In this document: piece after piece, positions 27,058 to 36,508 of the stretch
How positions within the stretch are numbered: the first letter of the stretch is position 1
How the letters are laid out: each line of letters starts with the position of its first letter
NCBI RefSeq assembly: GCF_025319965.1
Contig: NZ_CP012549.1
Location: 992,001-1,056,000 of the forward strand
DNA from: Campylobacter sp. RM16187
Lineage (GTDB): Bacteria > Campylobacterota > Campylobacteria > Campylobacterales > Campylobacteraceae
Length of the DNA stretch: 64,000 nt
Reading direction: 5' to 3'
Notes under the pieces: model-generated
What the model was told of the DNA's origin: nothing
The model's database searches: none
The model's input: only the letters and a program-made list of their open reading frames with translations
Position numbers and translations under genes: made by a program

Positions 27058-27719
27058 AAGTAGCGATAGTTCTTTTTCCTGGAACAAACTGTGAAACGGA
27101 TACAAAATACGCATTTGATCTTTTAGGATGCGAAACTGAGATCATCTGGCATAAGCAAGATGAGATAAAAGCCGATCTTATCGTTCTTCCCGGTGGCTTT
27201 AGCTACGGAGACTACTTAAGAACGGCTGCTATCGCTAAATTTTCTCCCGCTATGAAAGCGGTGTTAAAGCACGCTCAAAAAGGTGGATACATCTTAGGAA
27301 TTTGCAACGGATTTCAGATGCTTTGCGAGCTAAAACTGCTTGCAGGAGCTATGAGAAGAAACGAAAATTTAAGCTTTATCTCAAAGTATCATCACCTTAA
27401 AGTCATTGCAAATTCAAACAAATTTCTTTCAAATTTAGAGGTCGGCGAGATAGTAAATGTCCCGCTGGCTCACGGTGAAGGAAATTTCTATACTGATGAA
27501 GATACTTTAAAAAGCATGTATGACAACGAGCAAGTACTTTTAAAATATTGTGATAAAGATGGAAATGAACTGAATCCAAACGGCTCTATAGATAGTATTG
27601 CTGGAATTTGTGATAAAAATAAAAAGATTTTCGGACTTATGCCACATCCTGAGCGAGCATGCGAGAAAATCTTAGGTGGAGATGATGGACTTAGGATGCT
27701 TAAAGGGCTAGTTTGTTAA
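27054..27719 (+). CDS. purQ: Phosphoribosylformylglycinamidine synthase glutaminase subunit PurQ
   Basis: PurQ supplies ammonia from glutamine to PurL. The 221-residue class I amidotransferase has FPGTNCETDT at the start and the oxyanion segment LPGGFSYGDYLR. The nucleophile Cys lies in LGICNGFQMLCEL near residue 83, and the catalytic His/Glu pair in GLMPHPERACE near the C-terminus. Confidence 0.96.
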   Translation: MKVAIVLFPGTNCETDTKYAFDLLGCETEIIWHKQDEIKADLIVLPGGFSYGDYLRTAAIAKFSPAMKAVLKHAQKGGYILGICNGFQMLCELKLLAGAMRRNENLSFISKYHHLKVIANSNKFLSNLEVGEIVNVPLAHGEGNFYTDEDTLKSMYDNEQVLLKYCDKDGNELNPNGSIDSIAGICDKNKKIFGLMPHPERACEKILGGDDGLRMLKGLVC

Positions 27720-28906
27720 AACACATCGCCCTATTTTTGATAGCCGCTTTTGCTATCGCTCAAGAACCTAGTATCTTTGATATGATGGGAGGCGAAAGAA
27801 GCGAAAAGGTTATCAAAAAGGCTCCACTACAAACTATAGCTCCCACAAACGAGCCTGAAATCAATATATCTGAAACTCAAATTTATCAGACAGTAGAGCC
27901 GAGTCAGCTTATAATCACAACCTCTAATATACCAAAAGAGGTCTATGCTGGCGAGATTTTTAAATTCGGAATTACCGCCAATACTCAATCAAATATAGTC
28001 GTAGATATCAAAACAACTGTATTAGAAAATGAAAATTTAAAATGGTTGAATAAAAATTTACAATGGGAAAATATCGGCAACGGAATTTACAAAAGTGAGA
28101 TATTTTTAGAGGCTAACTCAACAGAGCAAAAAAATACTAAGATAACCATAAATTTAAAAAGAAATGGTGAATTTTTCCAAACTGCAAACACAACTATCAA
28201 TCTACCAAGCTTAAAACAGATAAAAAGCGATCAAAATTATAGTCACATAGTAGCAAACTCGCTAGAAATCAAAAAACATAAAACAAACAAATTTGATGAT
28301 AAAAATTTAATTATGATAGTTGAACTAGTCGGCAAAAATACCAACATAACAGACTTTTGGCTAAATGACCCTGCAATATTAAAGCAGGGAGTTGATTCCG
28401 TAAGTGGGAATTTTAATTCACATAGCGGTTTTTATTTTGCGATTTTTACTCCCGAAAAAACTTCTCTGGATTTTAGCTATTTCAATCTAAAAAACAAAAA
28501 ACTAGAAAGCTTTTCTCTTCCTGTCATAGTCGAAGATGACGAAATAAGCACTCAAATCGGACTAAATCCAAAACAAAGCAAATTTGAAATTTACAAAGAT
28601 ACAGCCGGATATATTCTACTGGCAACTTCCTTTATTTTGTTTTTAATCAAAAGAAATAGTATATTTTTAGTATTGACACTGATTTTTGGAGCTTATGGAA
28701 TATATAGCTATAACCCTTTGGGGAATGCGGTGCTTAAAAAAAATGTAAGTATAAAAATTCTCCCTACTCAAAATTCAAGCATATTCTTTACGACTGAAAA
28801 TGAAGAAAAAGTAGAAATTTTAGGAGAAAGAAAAGATTTTAAAAAAGTCTTGCTAAATGATGGCAAGGTTGGCTGGGTGTTAAAAGATGATATTATCAAG
28901 AATTAA
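27713..28906 (+). CDS. Periplasmic/membrane protein with C-terminal SH3-like domain
   Basis: The 397-residue protein of unknown function starts at TTG 27713 inside the end of purQ. It has a signal peptide (LKHIALFLIAAFAIA). The extracytoplasmic part (~20-290) is rich in beta strands and resembles BatD/Ig-like modules. Two closely spaced hydrophobic segments (~300-345) follow. The last ~55 residues match a bacterial SH3 pattern ending VLLNDGKVGWVLKDDI. The same gene sits between purQ and plsC in C. jejuni (from memory). Its 3' end overlaps plsC by 20 bases. A cell-wall or envelope role is plausible but unproven. Confidence 0.75.
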   Translation: MLKHIALFLIAAFAIAQEPSIFDMMGGERSEKVIKKAPLQTIAPTNEPEINISETQIYQTVEPSQLIITTSNIPKEVYAGEIFKFGITANTQSNIVVDIKTTVLENENLKWLNKNLQWENIGNGIYKSEIFLEANSTEQKNTKITINLKRNGEFFQTANTTINLPSLKQIKSDQNYSHIVANSLEIKKHKTNKFDDKNLIMIVELVGKNTNITDFWLNDPAILKQGVDSVSGNFNSHSGFYFAIFTPEKTSLDFSYFNLKNKKLESFSLPVIVEDDEISTQIGLNPKQSKFEIYKDTAGYILLATSFILFLIKRNSIFLVLTLIFGAYGIYSYNPLGNAVLKKNVSIKILPTQNSSIFFTTENEEKVEILGERKDFKKVLLNDGKVGWVLKDDIIKN

Positions 28907-29573
28907 AGCCGCCTATTTCGCGGTTGAATTTACAATCAGTATTTTTTTAGTTGTGTTTTTTATGTGGCTTTTTAAAAATAACATTCGCACTATAAGGCGT
29001 ATTTGGGCAAGAACACAGAGGTTTTTTGGATTTTACTCTATAAAAATCGAAGGAGAATTTAGCCAAGACGCCAATATGATTATTATGAATCATCAAAGCA
29101 TGCTAGATATAGTGGTTTTAGAAGAAGTGCATCCTAAAAATCTTTGTTGGATAGCCAAAAAAGAGATAGGAGAGATACCTGCAATAGGCAAAATTTTAAG
29201 CTTGCCAAAAATGATCGCCGTAGATAGAGAGAGTAGACACTCTTTGGTAAAATTGGTAAAAGAGGCGCAAGATCGGATAAATAACGGGCGCGTTTTAGCT
29301 ATTTTTCCTGAAGGAACTAGATCTCAGACAGATACGCTTTTGCCCTTTAAAGGTGGAGCAAAAATAATAGTAGATAGGCTAAATTTAAAGGTACAGCCTA
29401 TAGTTATAGTCGGAAGCGATATAATGGATGTTAAAAATTTCAGCTTCAAAAACGGCGAGATTAAAATAATATGCCTTGATTTGGTTGATACAAGTGATAA
29501 AAATTGGCTAGAAATTACACGCGAAAAAATGCAAAAAACCCTTGATAAAGAGCGAGAAAGTCTTAAAAGCTAA
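28887..29573 (+). CDS. plsC: 1-acyl-sn-glycerol-3-phosphate acyltransferase
   Basis: PlsC acylates lysophosphatidic acid to phosphatidic acid at the inner membrane. The 228-residue protein has an N-terminal membrane helix (FTISIFLVVFFMWLF), the HX4D catalytic motif in NHQSMLD near residue 67 and the FPEGTRS motif near 140. It starts inside the 3' end of the preceding gene. Confidence 0.93.
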   Translation: MILSRIKAAYFAVEFTISIFLVVFFMWLFKNNIRTIRRIWARTQRFFGFYSIKIEGEFSQDANMIIMNHQSMLDIVVLEEVHPKNLCWIAKKEIGEIPAIGKILSLPKMIAVDRESRHSLVKLVKEAQDRINNGRVLAIFPEGTRSQTDTLLPFKGGAKIIVDRLNLKVQPIVIVGSDIMDVKNFSFKNGEIKIICLDLVDTSDKNWLEITREKMQKTLDKERESLKS

Positions 29574-29610
29574 TACGCTGCTATTTTAACTACATAAAAA
29601 AGGAATAGTA

Positions 29611-30495
29611 ATGAAAAGAATTTTTCTTATTCTATTTCTATTGTTTAAAATTTCAGTTGCAGATGAGATAAATTTTGATATTTTTTATGATCAAAACATC
29701 ACAAACCAGCAGGTAGATAAAGAGCTTGATAGACTGCTTTTTATTTTAGATAAAAATCCGAATTTGATAAATAAGGAATTTGGATACAATGAGCGAATTT
29801 TTTCATTTTTTATCATAAACAGCAAGATCGGCAATACCGGCAAATTTGACTTTGAGCGTATAGAAAAAGTGCTTCAATTCAAACCTGATTTAAATTACAA
29901 TATGTATAGACTGGATTACACCTCTCCGCTTCATATGGCTATTGTTTTAGGAATTAATATTGATGGTAGTAAATGGTTAAGAGAAGATGAAAATCTAAAA
30001 CTGATTAAAATTTTACTTAAAAATGGAGCTGACTTAAACACTAAAGAGCTTTTGACCACAGCCTACTCTGCTAATAAATTTGAAATTTTTAGTTACTTTC
30101 TTGATAATGGCGCAAAAGATACTACTAGAATTTTATTTTCTATTGCTGCAGACATAGGAATATTTATAGGAAACAATGGATTTTCTATTCATAAAAATAA
30201 GTTAGAAAATAGCAACGAAAGAAAATTTGCTAGAACAGATATATTTAAAAAATTTTACGAAAATAAGATCAAATTTCTAAAAGAGTTAGTTAAATTTATA
30301 GAGTTGGATAAAATTGATCTCAAAGAGATCGAAAGCTTTATAATCATAAATTCTATCCTAGATAACAAAAGCGCAATTCAAATTTTACTAGATAATGGAC
30401 TTTGCGAACTTACAAAAAGTTGTGAATTTTTAAAAGATACAGCAAATCATTACGATAGCAAAGAGATTCTAAAACTACTAGACGATGCAAAATAG
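29611..30495 (+). CDS. Exported ankyrin-repeat-like protein
   Basis: A 294-residue protein with a signal peptide (KRIFLILFLLFKISVA). It has ankyrin-type repeats: SPLHMAIVLG...LIKILLKNGADLNTKE near residues 108-145, then FEIFSYFLDNGAKDT and a C-terminal AIQILLDNGLCE unit. Ankyrin repeats mediate protein contacts; no enzyme domain is seen. It lies between plsC and htpG, where C. jejuni has a different gene (crcB, from memory), so it is probably a lineage-specific insertion. AAAAGGAA precedes ATG. Confidence 0.7.
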   Translation: MKRIFLILFLLFKISVADEINFDIFYDQNITNQQVDKELDRLLFILDKNPNLINKEFGYNERIFSFFIINSKIGNTGKFDFERIEKVLQFKPDLNYNMYRLDYTSPLHMAIVLGINIDGSKWLREDENLKLIKILLKNGADLNTKELLTTAYSANKFEIFSYFLDNGAKDTTRILFSIAADIGIFIGNNGFSIHKNKLENSNERKFARTDIFKKFYENKIKFLKELVKFIELDKIDLKEIESFIIINSILDNKSAIQILLDNGLCELTKSCEFLKDTANHYDSKEILKLLDDAK

Positions 30496-30502
30496 TCTTA
30501 AA

Positions 30503-30523
30503 CTTGATATTATCTATATCAAG
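30503..30523 (+). promoter_or_regulatory. htpG: HAIR-like inverted repeat upstream of htpG
   Basis: CTTGATA-TTATCTA-TATCAAG is a perfect palindrome with the HAIR 7-7-7 geometry. The outer five bases of both arms (CTTGA/TCAAG) match the HspR consensus. With two further flanking bases on each side the stem is 11 bp (30500-30526). It overlaps the -35 position for a TATAAT at 30540-30545. It could instead, or also, terminate the upstream gene, but no U-run follows. Confidence 0.5.
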
Positions 30524-30548
30524 TTTATTGAATTTATCTTATAATCAA

Positions 30549-30577
30549 TTGAAAAAATTAGCAATTTATAGTATAAT
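30549..30577 (+). promoter_or_regulatory. htpG: Probable sigma-70 promoter of htpG
   Basis: TTGAAA at 30549-30554 and TATAAT at 30572-30577 are spaced 17 bases, 31 bases before the htpG ATG. A second TATAAT at 30540-30545 lies just after the HAIR-like repeat. Confidence 0.65.
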
Positions 30578-30608
30578 CTGCCAAAAATTTAAATAAAAAG
30601 GAAAAAAT

Positions 30609-32474
30609 ATGGCAAAAAAAGCAGATAAATTTGAATTTCAAACCGAAGTGAACGAGCTTTTAAATCTTATGATTCACTCTTTGTATTCAAATAAAGAGAT
30701 TTTTCTAAGAGAGCTTATATCGAATGCTTCAGATGCTCTTGATAAGTTAAACTATCTTTGTCTAACAAACGATGAGTATAAGAAACTAAACTATATGCCT
30801 AGAATCGACATTAGCTTAGATAAGGATAAAAAAACACTTACAATAAGCGATAACGGAATAGGAATGAATAAAGAGGATTTGATAAATAACTTAGGCACCA
30901 TCGCTAGAAGTGGAACAAAGAGCTTTGTTAAAGAGCTTAGCGGTGAAGCAAAAAAAGATAGCGCACTTATCGGACAGTTTGGAGTCGGATTTTACTCAGC
31001 CTTTATGGTATCTGATAAAATAGAGGTTTTAAGCAAAAAGACTCTTGAAGACAAGGCATTTTTATGGAGTTCTGATGCTAAAAGCTATGAGATAAAAGAA
31101 TCTCAAAAAGATACCCATGGAACAACAATAACCCTATTTTTAAAAGATAGCGAATTTAGTGAATTTTACCGCATAGAAGGCATTATAAAAAAATATTCTA
31201 ACCATATTCCGTATCCTATATTTTCCGATAAAGAAGAGTATATTCCGCCAAAAGACGGAGAAAAAGAGGGAAGCTACGAGACAAAAAATGTTCAGATAAA
31301 TAAAGCCTCTGCTCTCTGGAAGCTAAATAAATCAAATATCAAGGCTAATGAATATAATGATTTCTACAAACAAATCAGCCATGACAGCACGGATCCTTTG
31401 GCATATTTTCATACTAAAGCTGAAGGAAAGATAGAATACACCACTCTATTTTTTATCCCGGCCACAGAGCCGTTTGATCTATTTAGAGTGGATTATCAAA
31501 GTGGCGTAAAGCTATATGTAAAAAGCGTATTTATAAGCGATGACGCAAAAGAGCTTTTGCCACCATTTTTAAGATTTGTAAGAGGAATAATAGATGTTGA
31601 GGACTTGCCGCTTAACGTAAGCCGTGAAATTTTACAAGAAAATAAGATAATGGCAAATGTAAAAGATCAAAGCATCAAAAAAATATTAACTGAGCTTAAT
31701 AAAATCAAAGACAAAGATAGAGAAAAATACATAAAATTTTACAAATTATTTGGAAAAGTGCTTAAAGAGGGGCTATATGGATTTAATAACGATAAAGAGC
31801 AAATTTTAGATCTTGTTCTGTTTAAGTCTAGTAAAAGAGATAGTCTGGTAAGTCTAAAAGAGTATAAAGAACAGATGAAAGAGGATCAAAAAAGCATATA
31901 TTATATAAGTGGAAACAACGAGTCTATGCTAAGAAATTCACCTCTTCTTGAAAGCTTTAAGAAAAACGATATAGAGGTCTTAATAATGGACGAGGAAATT
32001 GATACTATAGTAATGCCTATGGTGTATGAATTTGACAAAACTCCTATTAAGCCTGTAAATCACTCTGATATAGATAGCGAAATAAAAACCGAAGAAGATA
32101 AGATTGACGAGAGCAAGCACATTGAAATTTTAGTAAAAATGCGCGAAATTTTAAAAGACGATGTTAAAGATGTTAAACTTAGCTCCAGACTTAGCGACTC
32201 GGCTGCTGTTTTGATATATGATAAAAACGATCCTGACTTTTCTATGCAAACTATATTAAAGCAGATGGGTCAGACAAATTTGCCAAAGGTTAAACCTATT
32301 TTAGAGATAAATCCAAATCATGAAATTTTTGAAAAATTGAACAAAAACGAGGCTATGATCCATGATATATCTACTCTACTTCTTGATATGGCAAAGATCA
32401 ATGAGGGAATGAATATAGAAAATCCTTTAGAATTTAGCAAAACCTTAACTAGAGTAATGCTAAAAGCACTATAA
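30609..32474 (+). CDS. htpG: Hsp90 chaperone HtpG
   Basis: HtpG is the cytosolic bacterial Hsp90, an ATP-driven dimeric chaperone. The 621-residue protein has the N-terminal GHKL ATPase. It begins [35 protein letters not shown] (in part: [18 protein letters not shown]), with [10 protein letters not shown] near residue 80, [11 protein letters not shown] near 97 and [11 protein letters not shown] near 122. The middle-domain [16 protein letters not shown] near 335 carries the catalytic Arg. The length is normal. Confidence 0.97.
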   Translation: MAKKADKFEFQTEVNELLNLMIHSLYSNKEIFLRELISNASDALDKLNYLCLTNDEYKKLNYMPRIDISLDKDKKTLTISDNGIGMNKEDLINNLGTIARSGTKSFVKELSGEAKKDSALIGQFGVGFYSAFMVSDKIEVLSKKTLEDKAFLWSSDAKSYEIKESQKDTHGTTITLFLKDSEFSEFYRIEGIIKKYSNHIPYPIFSDKEEYIPPKDGEKEGSYETKNVQINKASALWKLNKSNIKANEYNDFYKQISHDSTDPLAYFHTKAEGKIEYTTLFFIPATEPFDLFRVDYQSGVKLYVKSVFISDDAKELLPPFLRFVRGIIDVEDLPLNVSREILQENKIMANVKDQSIKKILTELNKIKDKDREKYIKFYKLFGKVLKEGLYGFNNDKEQILDLVLFKSSKRDSLVSLKEYKEQMKEDQKSIYYISGNNESMLRNSPLLESFKKNDIEVLIMDEEIDTIVMPMVYEFDKTPIKPVNHSDIDSEIKTEEDKIDESKHIEILVKMREILKDDVKDVKLSSRLSDSAAVLIYDKNDPDFSMQTILKQMGQTNLPKVKPILEINPNHEIFEKLNKNEAMIHDISTLLLDMAKINEGMNIENPLEFSKTLTRVMLKAL

Positions 32475-32490
32475 AAACTACTATTTTTAA

Positions 32491-32531
32491 TTTTGGTTAT
32501 CTTAAATTTTGAGTTTTTAAGATAACCAAAA
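32491..32531 (+). terminator. htpG: Terminator after htpG
   Basis: TTTTGGTTATCTTAAA and TTTAAGATAACCAAAA form a perfect 16-bp stem with a 9-base loop, 16 bases after the htpG stop. T-rich sequence follows. Confidence 0.75.
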
Positions 32532-32645
32532 ATTTAGTTATAAATTTCTATTTCTTTAAGCAAAAGATAATACTCCTGGTAATATAATAAAGATAGATTA
32601 ATTTAATGAAAATATTTATTTTTGAAAATAATCAAAGGAGTGCCA

Positions 32646-34298
32646 ATGTCGCTATTTCAATCAAAAGGCTTTCAGCGTCTTTTGATGATTTTAAGTATAG
32701 CTTCGATACTTGTTTTAGGATATATCTTCCTACAAATGCGAAGCGTGTCAGAAGACTTAGTAGGTGCTGCACAAAAACAGCTTACATCATATAAATTGGC
32801 TGACGAACTTAGACAAAGTTCTGATGACTTGACCAGTCTTGTTAGAACTTTTGTGGCTACTAATGGAAATCCGATTTATGAAAAACAATACAATCAAGTA
32901 TTGGATATAAGAAATGGAAAAATTCCTAGACCTGATACGAAAGAGCAAATTTCTCTAAAAGATCTTATGCAAAAAGAGGGATTTACACAGGATGAATTTA
33001 AGAAGTTGGAATCTGCTGAAGGAAAATCTACAGATCTTGCCAAGCTTGAAATAAAAGCTATAGATATTATTAAAAAATACGGTTCTAAAGATGAAGCTAT
33101 GGAGCTTGTATTTGGCAAAACCTACAATGACTACAAAGCTGAAATTTCTAAACCTATAGATGAATTTTTCGCTTTAGTTGAGCAAAGAACAACAAAAAGC
33201 TTTGAGTTTTTTAAAGATAACCTGACAAACCTTCAAATTATATTCTTGACTTTATTGATAGTAACGATCATACTTGTAGCTCTGCTTGCATATGTTAGCG
33301 AAAAGGTTCCGGAAGGGCTTCTTGGGGCAAAAGCATCAAAGATAGAAGAAGTTGTCAAAGAGGTTTCAAAAGGAAATTTAGCAGTAGCTATAAAAACAGA
33401 CAATCCAAGCAGTGCAATTGGGCTTTTAAAAACAGCTGTTGATAACTTAAAAGCTCTAATAAGCGAAGTTAAACATCTCTCTGCAGAAAACTCATCAGTC
33501 TCATACGAGCTATCTGCAGCAGCTATTCAAACTGGAAAAAACGTTGAAAACTCATCAAATATAATTCAGGAAACTACAAATAAAGCTACAACTATAAAAG
33601 AGCAAATTGAAAATTCCATAGAAGAGGCTAAAAAGAGCAAGGCTGATATGGAGGCTGCGAGTAGCGGTATCATAGAAGCAAATAACGCTATAGAGCATCT
33701 AAGCAACAAAATTCAATCCAGTGTCGAAGTTGAGCTTGATCTTGCAAGTAGAATTTCTCAACTTAGTAGCGACGCAGAGCAAGTAAAAGGTGTGTTAGCT
33801 GTAATAAACGATATAGCAGATCAAACAAACCTATTAGCACTCAATGCAGCTATCGAAGCGGCAAGAGCTGGCGAGCACGGGCGCGGGTTTGCAGTAGTTG
33901 CCGATGAGGTTAGAAAACTGGCCGAAAGAACTCAAAAAAGCCTAGTGGAGATAAATGCTACAATAAATATTATAGTGCAAGCTATATCAGACTCAAGCGA
34001 GAAGATGAACTCAAATTCTAGACAAATAGGAGAGCTTACTTTAGTGGCGGATGAGGTTAGAGACAAGATAGTATTTATGAGCAATAGTATGCAAAAAGCC
34101 ATAATTATGTCTGATGCCAGAGTTGAAGACTATATAAAAACCGGTGATAATATAAAGCAAATTATCTATGGAATGTCAAATATCAACAACATCTCATCCG
34201 AAAATACAAAGAGTGTCGAAGAGATAGCAAACGCGACAGATCACTTAAATAAAATGACAGAGATACTAAATAATAAACTTTCTGAGTTTAAAACTTGA
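32646..34298 (+). CDS. Methyl-accepting chemotaxis protein
   Basis: A 550-residue transmembrane chemoreceptor. TM1 is ~10-30, the periplasmic sensor ~31-195 is all-helical, and TM2 is ~197-217. A HAMP-like segment follows, then a cytoplasmic coiled-coil with the CheA/CheW contact tip [20 protein letters not shown] near residues 390-410. No C-terminal CheR-binding pentapeptide is seen. The sensor contains a [12 protein letters not shown]...[14 protein letters not shown] motif shared by various sensor proteins; the ligand is unknown. The start is ATG at 32646 because AAAGGAG lies just before it; upstream frame extensions lack such a site. Confidence 0.9.
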   Translation: MSLFQSKGFQRLLMILSIASILVLGYIFLQMRSVSEDLVGAAQKQLTSYKLADELRQSSDDLTSLVRTFVATNGNPIYEKQYNQVLDIRNGKIPRPDTKEQISLKDLMQKEGFTQDEFKKLESAEGKSTDLAKLEIKAIDIIKKYGSKDEAMELVFGKTYNDYKAEISKPIDEFFALVEQRTTKSFEFFKDNLTNLQIIFLTLLIVTIILVALLAYVSEKVPEGLLGAKASKIEEVVKEVSKGNLAVAIKTDNPSSAIGLLKTAVDNLKALISEVKHLSAENSSVSYELSAAAIQTGKNVENSSNIIQETTNKATTIKEQIENSIEEAKKSKADMEAASSGIIEANNAIEHLSNKIQSSVEVELDLASRISQLSSDAEQVKGVLAVINDIADQTNLLALNAAIEAARAGEHGRGFAVVADEVRKLAERTQKSLVEINATINIIVQAISDSSEKMNSNSRQIGELTLVADEVRDKIVFMSNSMQKAIIMSDARVEDYIKTGDNIKQIIYGMSNINNISSENTKSVEEIANATDHLNKMTEILNNKLSEFKT

Positions 34299-34300
34299 TA

Positions 34301-34329
34301 TTTTATGGTCTCTTACTGAGACCATAAAA
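34301..34329. terminator. Bidirectional terminator between chemoreceptor and helicase
   Basis: TTTTATGGTCTC and GAGACCATAAAA form a perfect 12-bp stem around TTACT, starting 3 bases past the chemoreceptor stop and ending 3 bases before the convergent helicase stop. T-runs exist on both strands. Confidence 0.88.
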
Positions 34330-34331
34330 AT

Positions 34332-36365
34332 TTATATTTTTTCCTTGGCCATTCCAGCTTCTATCAAAAATCTACTTGGTTGATAAGTAACTCTTTTTAT
34401 CTTATCGTATTTTGCATAGCTTAGATATAGCTCATCTCTTGCTCTAGTAACAGCAACATAAAACAGCCTTCTCTCCTCTTCCAAACTTCCACCCATACCC
34501 ATGAGCTTTAAATTCGGAAAGCGATTTTGCGCAAGATCGACTATAAAAACCTGATCAAATTCAAGCCCCTTGCTAGCATGCACACTTAAGAGATTTACAC
34601 CCTCACCTTCACTCATCTCATTACTGCCAAGAGTTATGAAGTTATAAAATTTTTCCAAATCACTGTAATTTTTACTAAGCTCACTTAATATTTCAACTTT
34701 AGCCATAATTTTCTCTATAGCTTCTACCTTTAAGCTCTCATCAATATTTCCGTTTTTCATTGTAGCTCTTTTAGTCGCTAAAAAATCCGCGATAAGAGAG
34801 TAAATTTTGCTATTTTTAATCTCGTTGATTAAAGAATTTGGTCTAGAAAGACGTCTTGCGTGAAGTAAAAAATTATAAATTTCATACAAAAATACAGCTG
34901 CATTTTCATTTAGTTTCTGCATTTTAAGTATTGGGTGAGAGAAAAATTTATCACTAAATTTAAGCTTAGAAAACCTAGACATCTCGCCTATCTCGCTAAA
35001 TTCATCAAAAAGCCCCAATTGATAATTTTTTTTCTTTTTCTCAAAAGCATTCACTTTATCGTCAGGATTTAAAAATCCATCTATCAAATTTCCATGCCCT
35101 ACTTTTACAATCAAATCAAATATCTCCTTACTAAGAGCGGCTCCAACACCCTTGGCATATTCGCACACATGAATAAATGCCATGATATCTTTTGGATTTA
35201 TTAAAATCGCGTATATATCCATTAAAGCTCTTATCTCCCTACTTTCAAAAAAGCTAATTCCGCCTTTTCGCTTAGAGCTTACTCCTCGCTCTTTCAAAGC
35301 CACCTCAAGCCCATCGGCACTTGAGTTATTACGAAAGATTATCGCAATATTTTCTTTGCTAAATTTTGAATTTGATATTATCTCGGCAATATTTGAATAC
35401 TGGTTAAAAAGCTCATCATAAACAAGAAGCTTTGGTGATGGTAAATTTCCCTCTCGGCTTACAATCAGTTTTTTATCATACAAACGAGGATTGTTTGAAA
35501 TCACTTTATTTGCAAGGGCTAGTATACTTGAACTACTGCGGTAATTGATATTTAAAGCATAAATACTAGCGTCTTTAAACCTATCTTTAAAAGAGCCGAT
35601 TATCTCTATATTTGCACCGTTAAAGGCATAAATGCTTTGATCAAAGTCGCCTACGCAAAAGAGGCTTTTTGTATTAAAAGCATCTATTAAAGAGCCTTGC
35701 AGAGTATTTGTGTCCTGATATTCGTCTATTAAAATTTCATCATATTTTAAAGGCGCTCCCTTTCTTAGCTCGTTTCGCATTTTTATAAGCAGATCGTTAA
35801 AGTCCGCATAGCCAAATTTCGCCTTCTCTTGTTCAAACTCACTTAAAATATCCTCATAAATTTCAGCATATACAGACTGCTCTTCATTTCTAGCCTTAAA
35901 CCACTCATAAAAACTCTCTTCATTGCTTGAATTTTGATAAAGTGAATATAGATCGTATAGATAAGCTCCACCATACGCCTTAGCTTCGCCCAAATGTTGA
36001 AATCTGCGCCTTTCCACAAGACTTTTTAAAAGGGTTTTTAGCTCGCTTGGCTGTTTTAATACTATATTTTTTTCAAGAGATTTTAAAAGAGAGTAAGATA
36101 CAGAGTGAAATGTGCCAGCAGTAATTTTAGAAGTAATTTTTTTGTCAAAATAACACTCTAGTCTCTCTATCATCTCACTTGAGGCCTTGTTTGTAAAGGT
36201 TAAAAGCAAAATTTTACTAGGATTTACTCCTAAATTTAATAGATGCGCTATCCTTGCAACGATCGTTGAAGTCTTGCCTGTGCCTGCGCTTGCTATGATA
36301 AGATTATGCCCAAAAGGCGCAGTTGCGGCACTGTATTGATCCGAATTTAGTCTTGAAAGTGGCAT
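34332..36365 (-). CDS. UvrD/Rep-family ATP-dependent DNA helicase
   Basis: A 677-residue superfamily 1A 3'-5' helicase likely acting in repair or replication restart. Motifs in order: Q-motif LNSDQYSAA, Ia/Walker A IIASAGTGKTSTI near residue 30, LLTFTNKAS near 56, Walker B IDEYQDTN near 215, III VGDFDQSIYAF near 240, V VHASKGLEFDQVFIVD near 575 and VI RRLFYVAVTRARDELY near 630. It is somewhat shorter than UvrD/PcrA (~720), so the exact subfamily (Rep, PcrA or UvrD) is left open. It is monocistronic. Confidence 0.9.
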   Translation of the reverse strand: MPLSRLNSDQYSAATAPFGHNLIIASAGTGKTSTIVARIAHLLNLGVNPSKILLLTFTNKASSEMIERLECYFDKKITSKITAGTFHSVSYSLLKSLEKNIVLKQPSELKTLLKSLVERRRFQHLGEAKAYGGAYLYDLYSLYQNSSNEESFYEWFKARNEEQSVYAEIYEDILSEFEQEKAKFGYADFNDLLIKMRNELRKGAPLKYDEILIDEYQDTNTLQGSLIDAFNTKSLFCVGDFDQSIYAFNGANIEIIGSFKDRFKDASIYALNINYRSSSSILALANKVISNNPRLYDKKLIVSREGNLPSPKLLVYDELFNQYSNIAEIISNSKFSKENIAIIFRNNSSADGLEVALKERGVSSKRKGGISFFESREIRALMDIYAILINPKDIMAFIHVCEYAKGVGAALSKEIFDLIVKVGHGNLIDGFLNPDDKVNAFEKKKKNYQLGLFDEFSEIGEMSRFSKLKFSDKFFSHPILKMQKLNENAAVFLYEIYNFLLHARRLSRPNSLINEIKNSKIYSLIADFLATKRATMKNGNIDESLKVEAIEKIMAKVEILSELSKNYSDLEKFYNFITLGSNEMSEGEGVNLLSVHASKGLEFDQVFIVDLAQNRFPNLKLMGMGGSLEEERRLFYVAVTRARDELYLSYAKYDKIKRVTYQPSRFLIEAGMAKEKI

Positions 36366-36508
36366 TTATCCTCTCTTAAAAAAGATTTGATTATACGCTA
36401 ATTTAAATTTAAAGCTTATAAAATTTAAAATGACACTGACACTTTTAACATATTTATAAGAAAATTTTAAGTAAAATCGAGACTAAAATCCAAAATACGG
36501 AGAGAGTT

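Noticed and set aside
32606-32794. 62-residue ORF overlapping the chemoreceptor start
   Set aside because: It is a different frame over the true gene, has no ribosome site, and its sequence is just the receptor DNA read out of frame.
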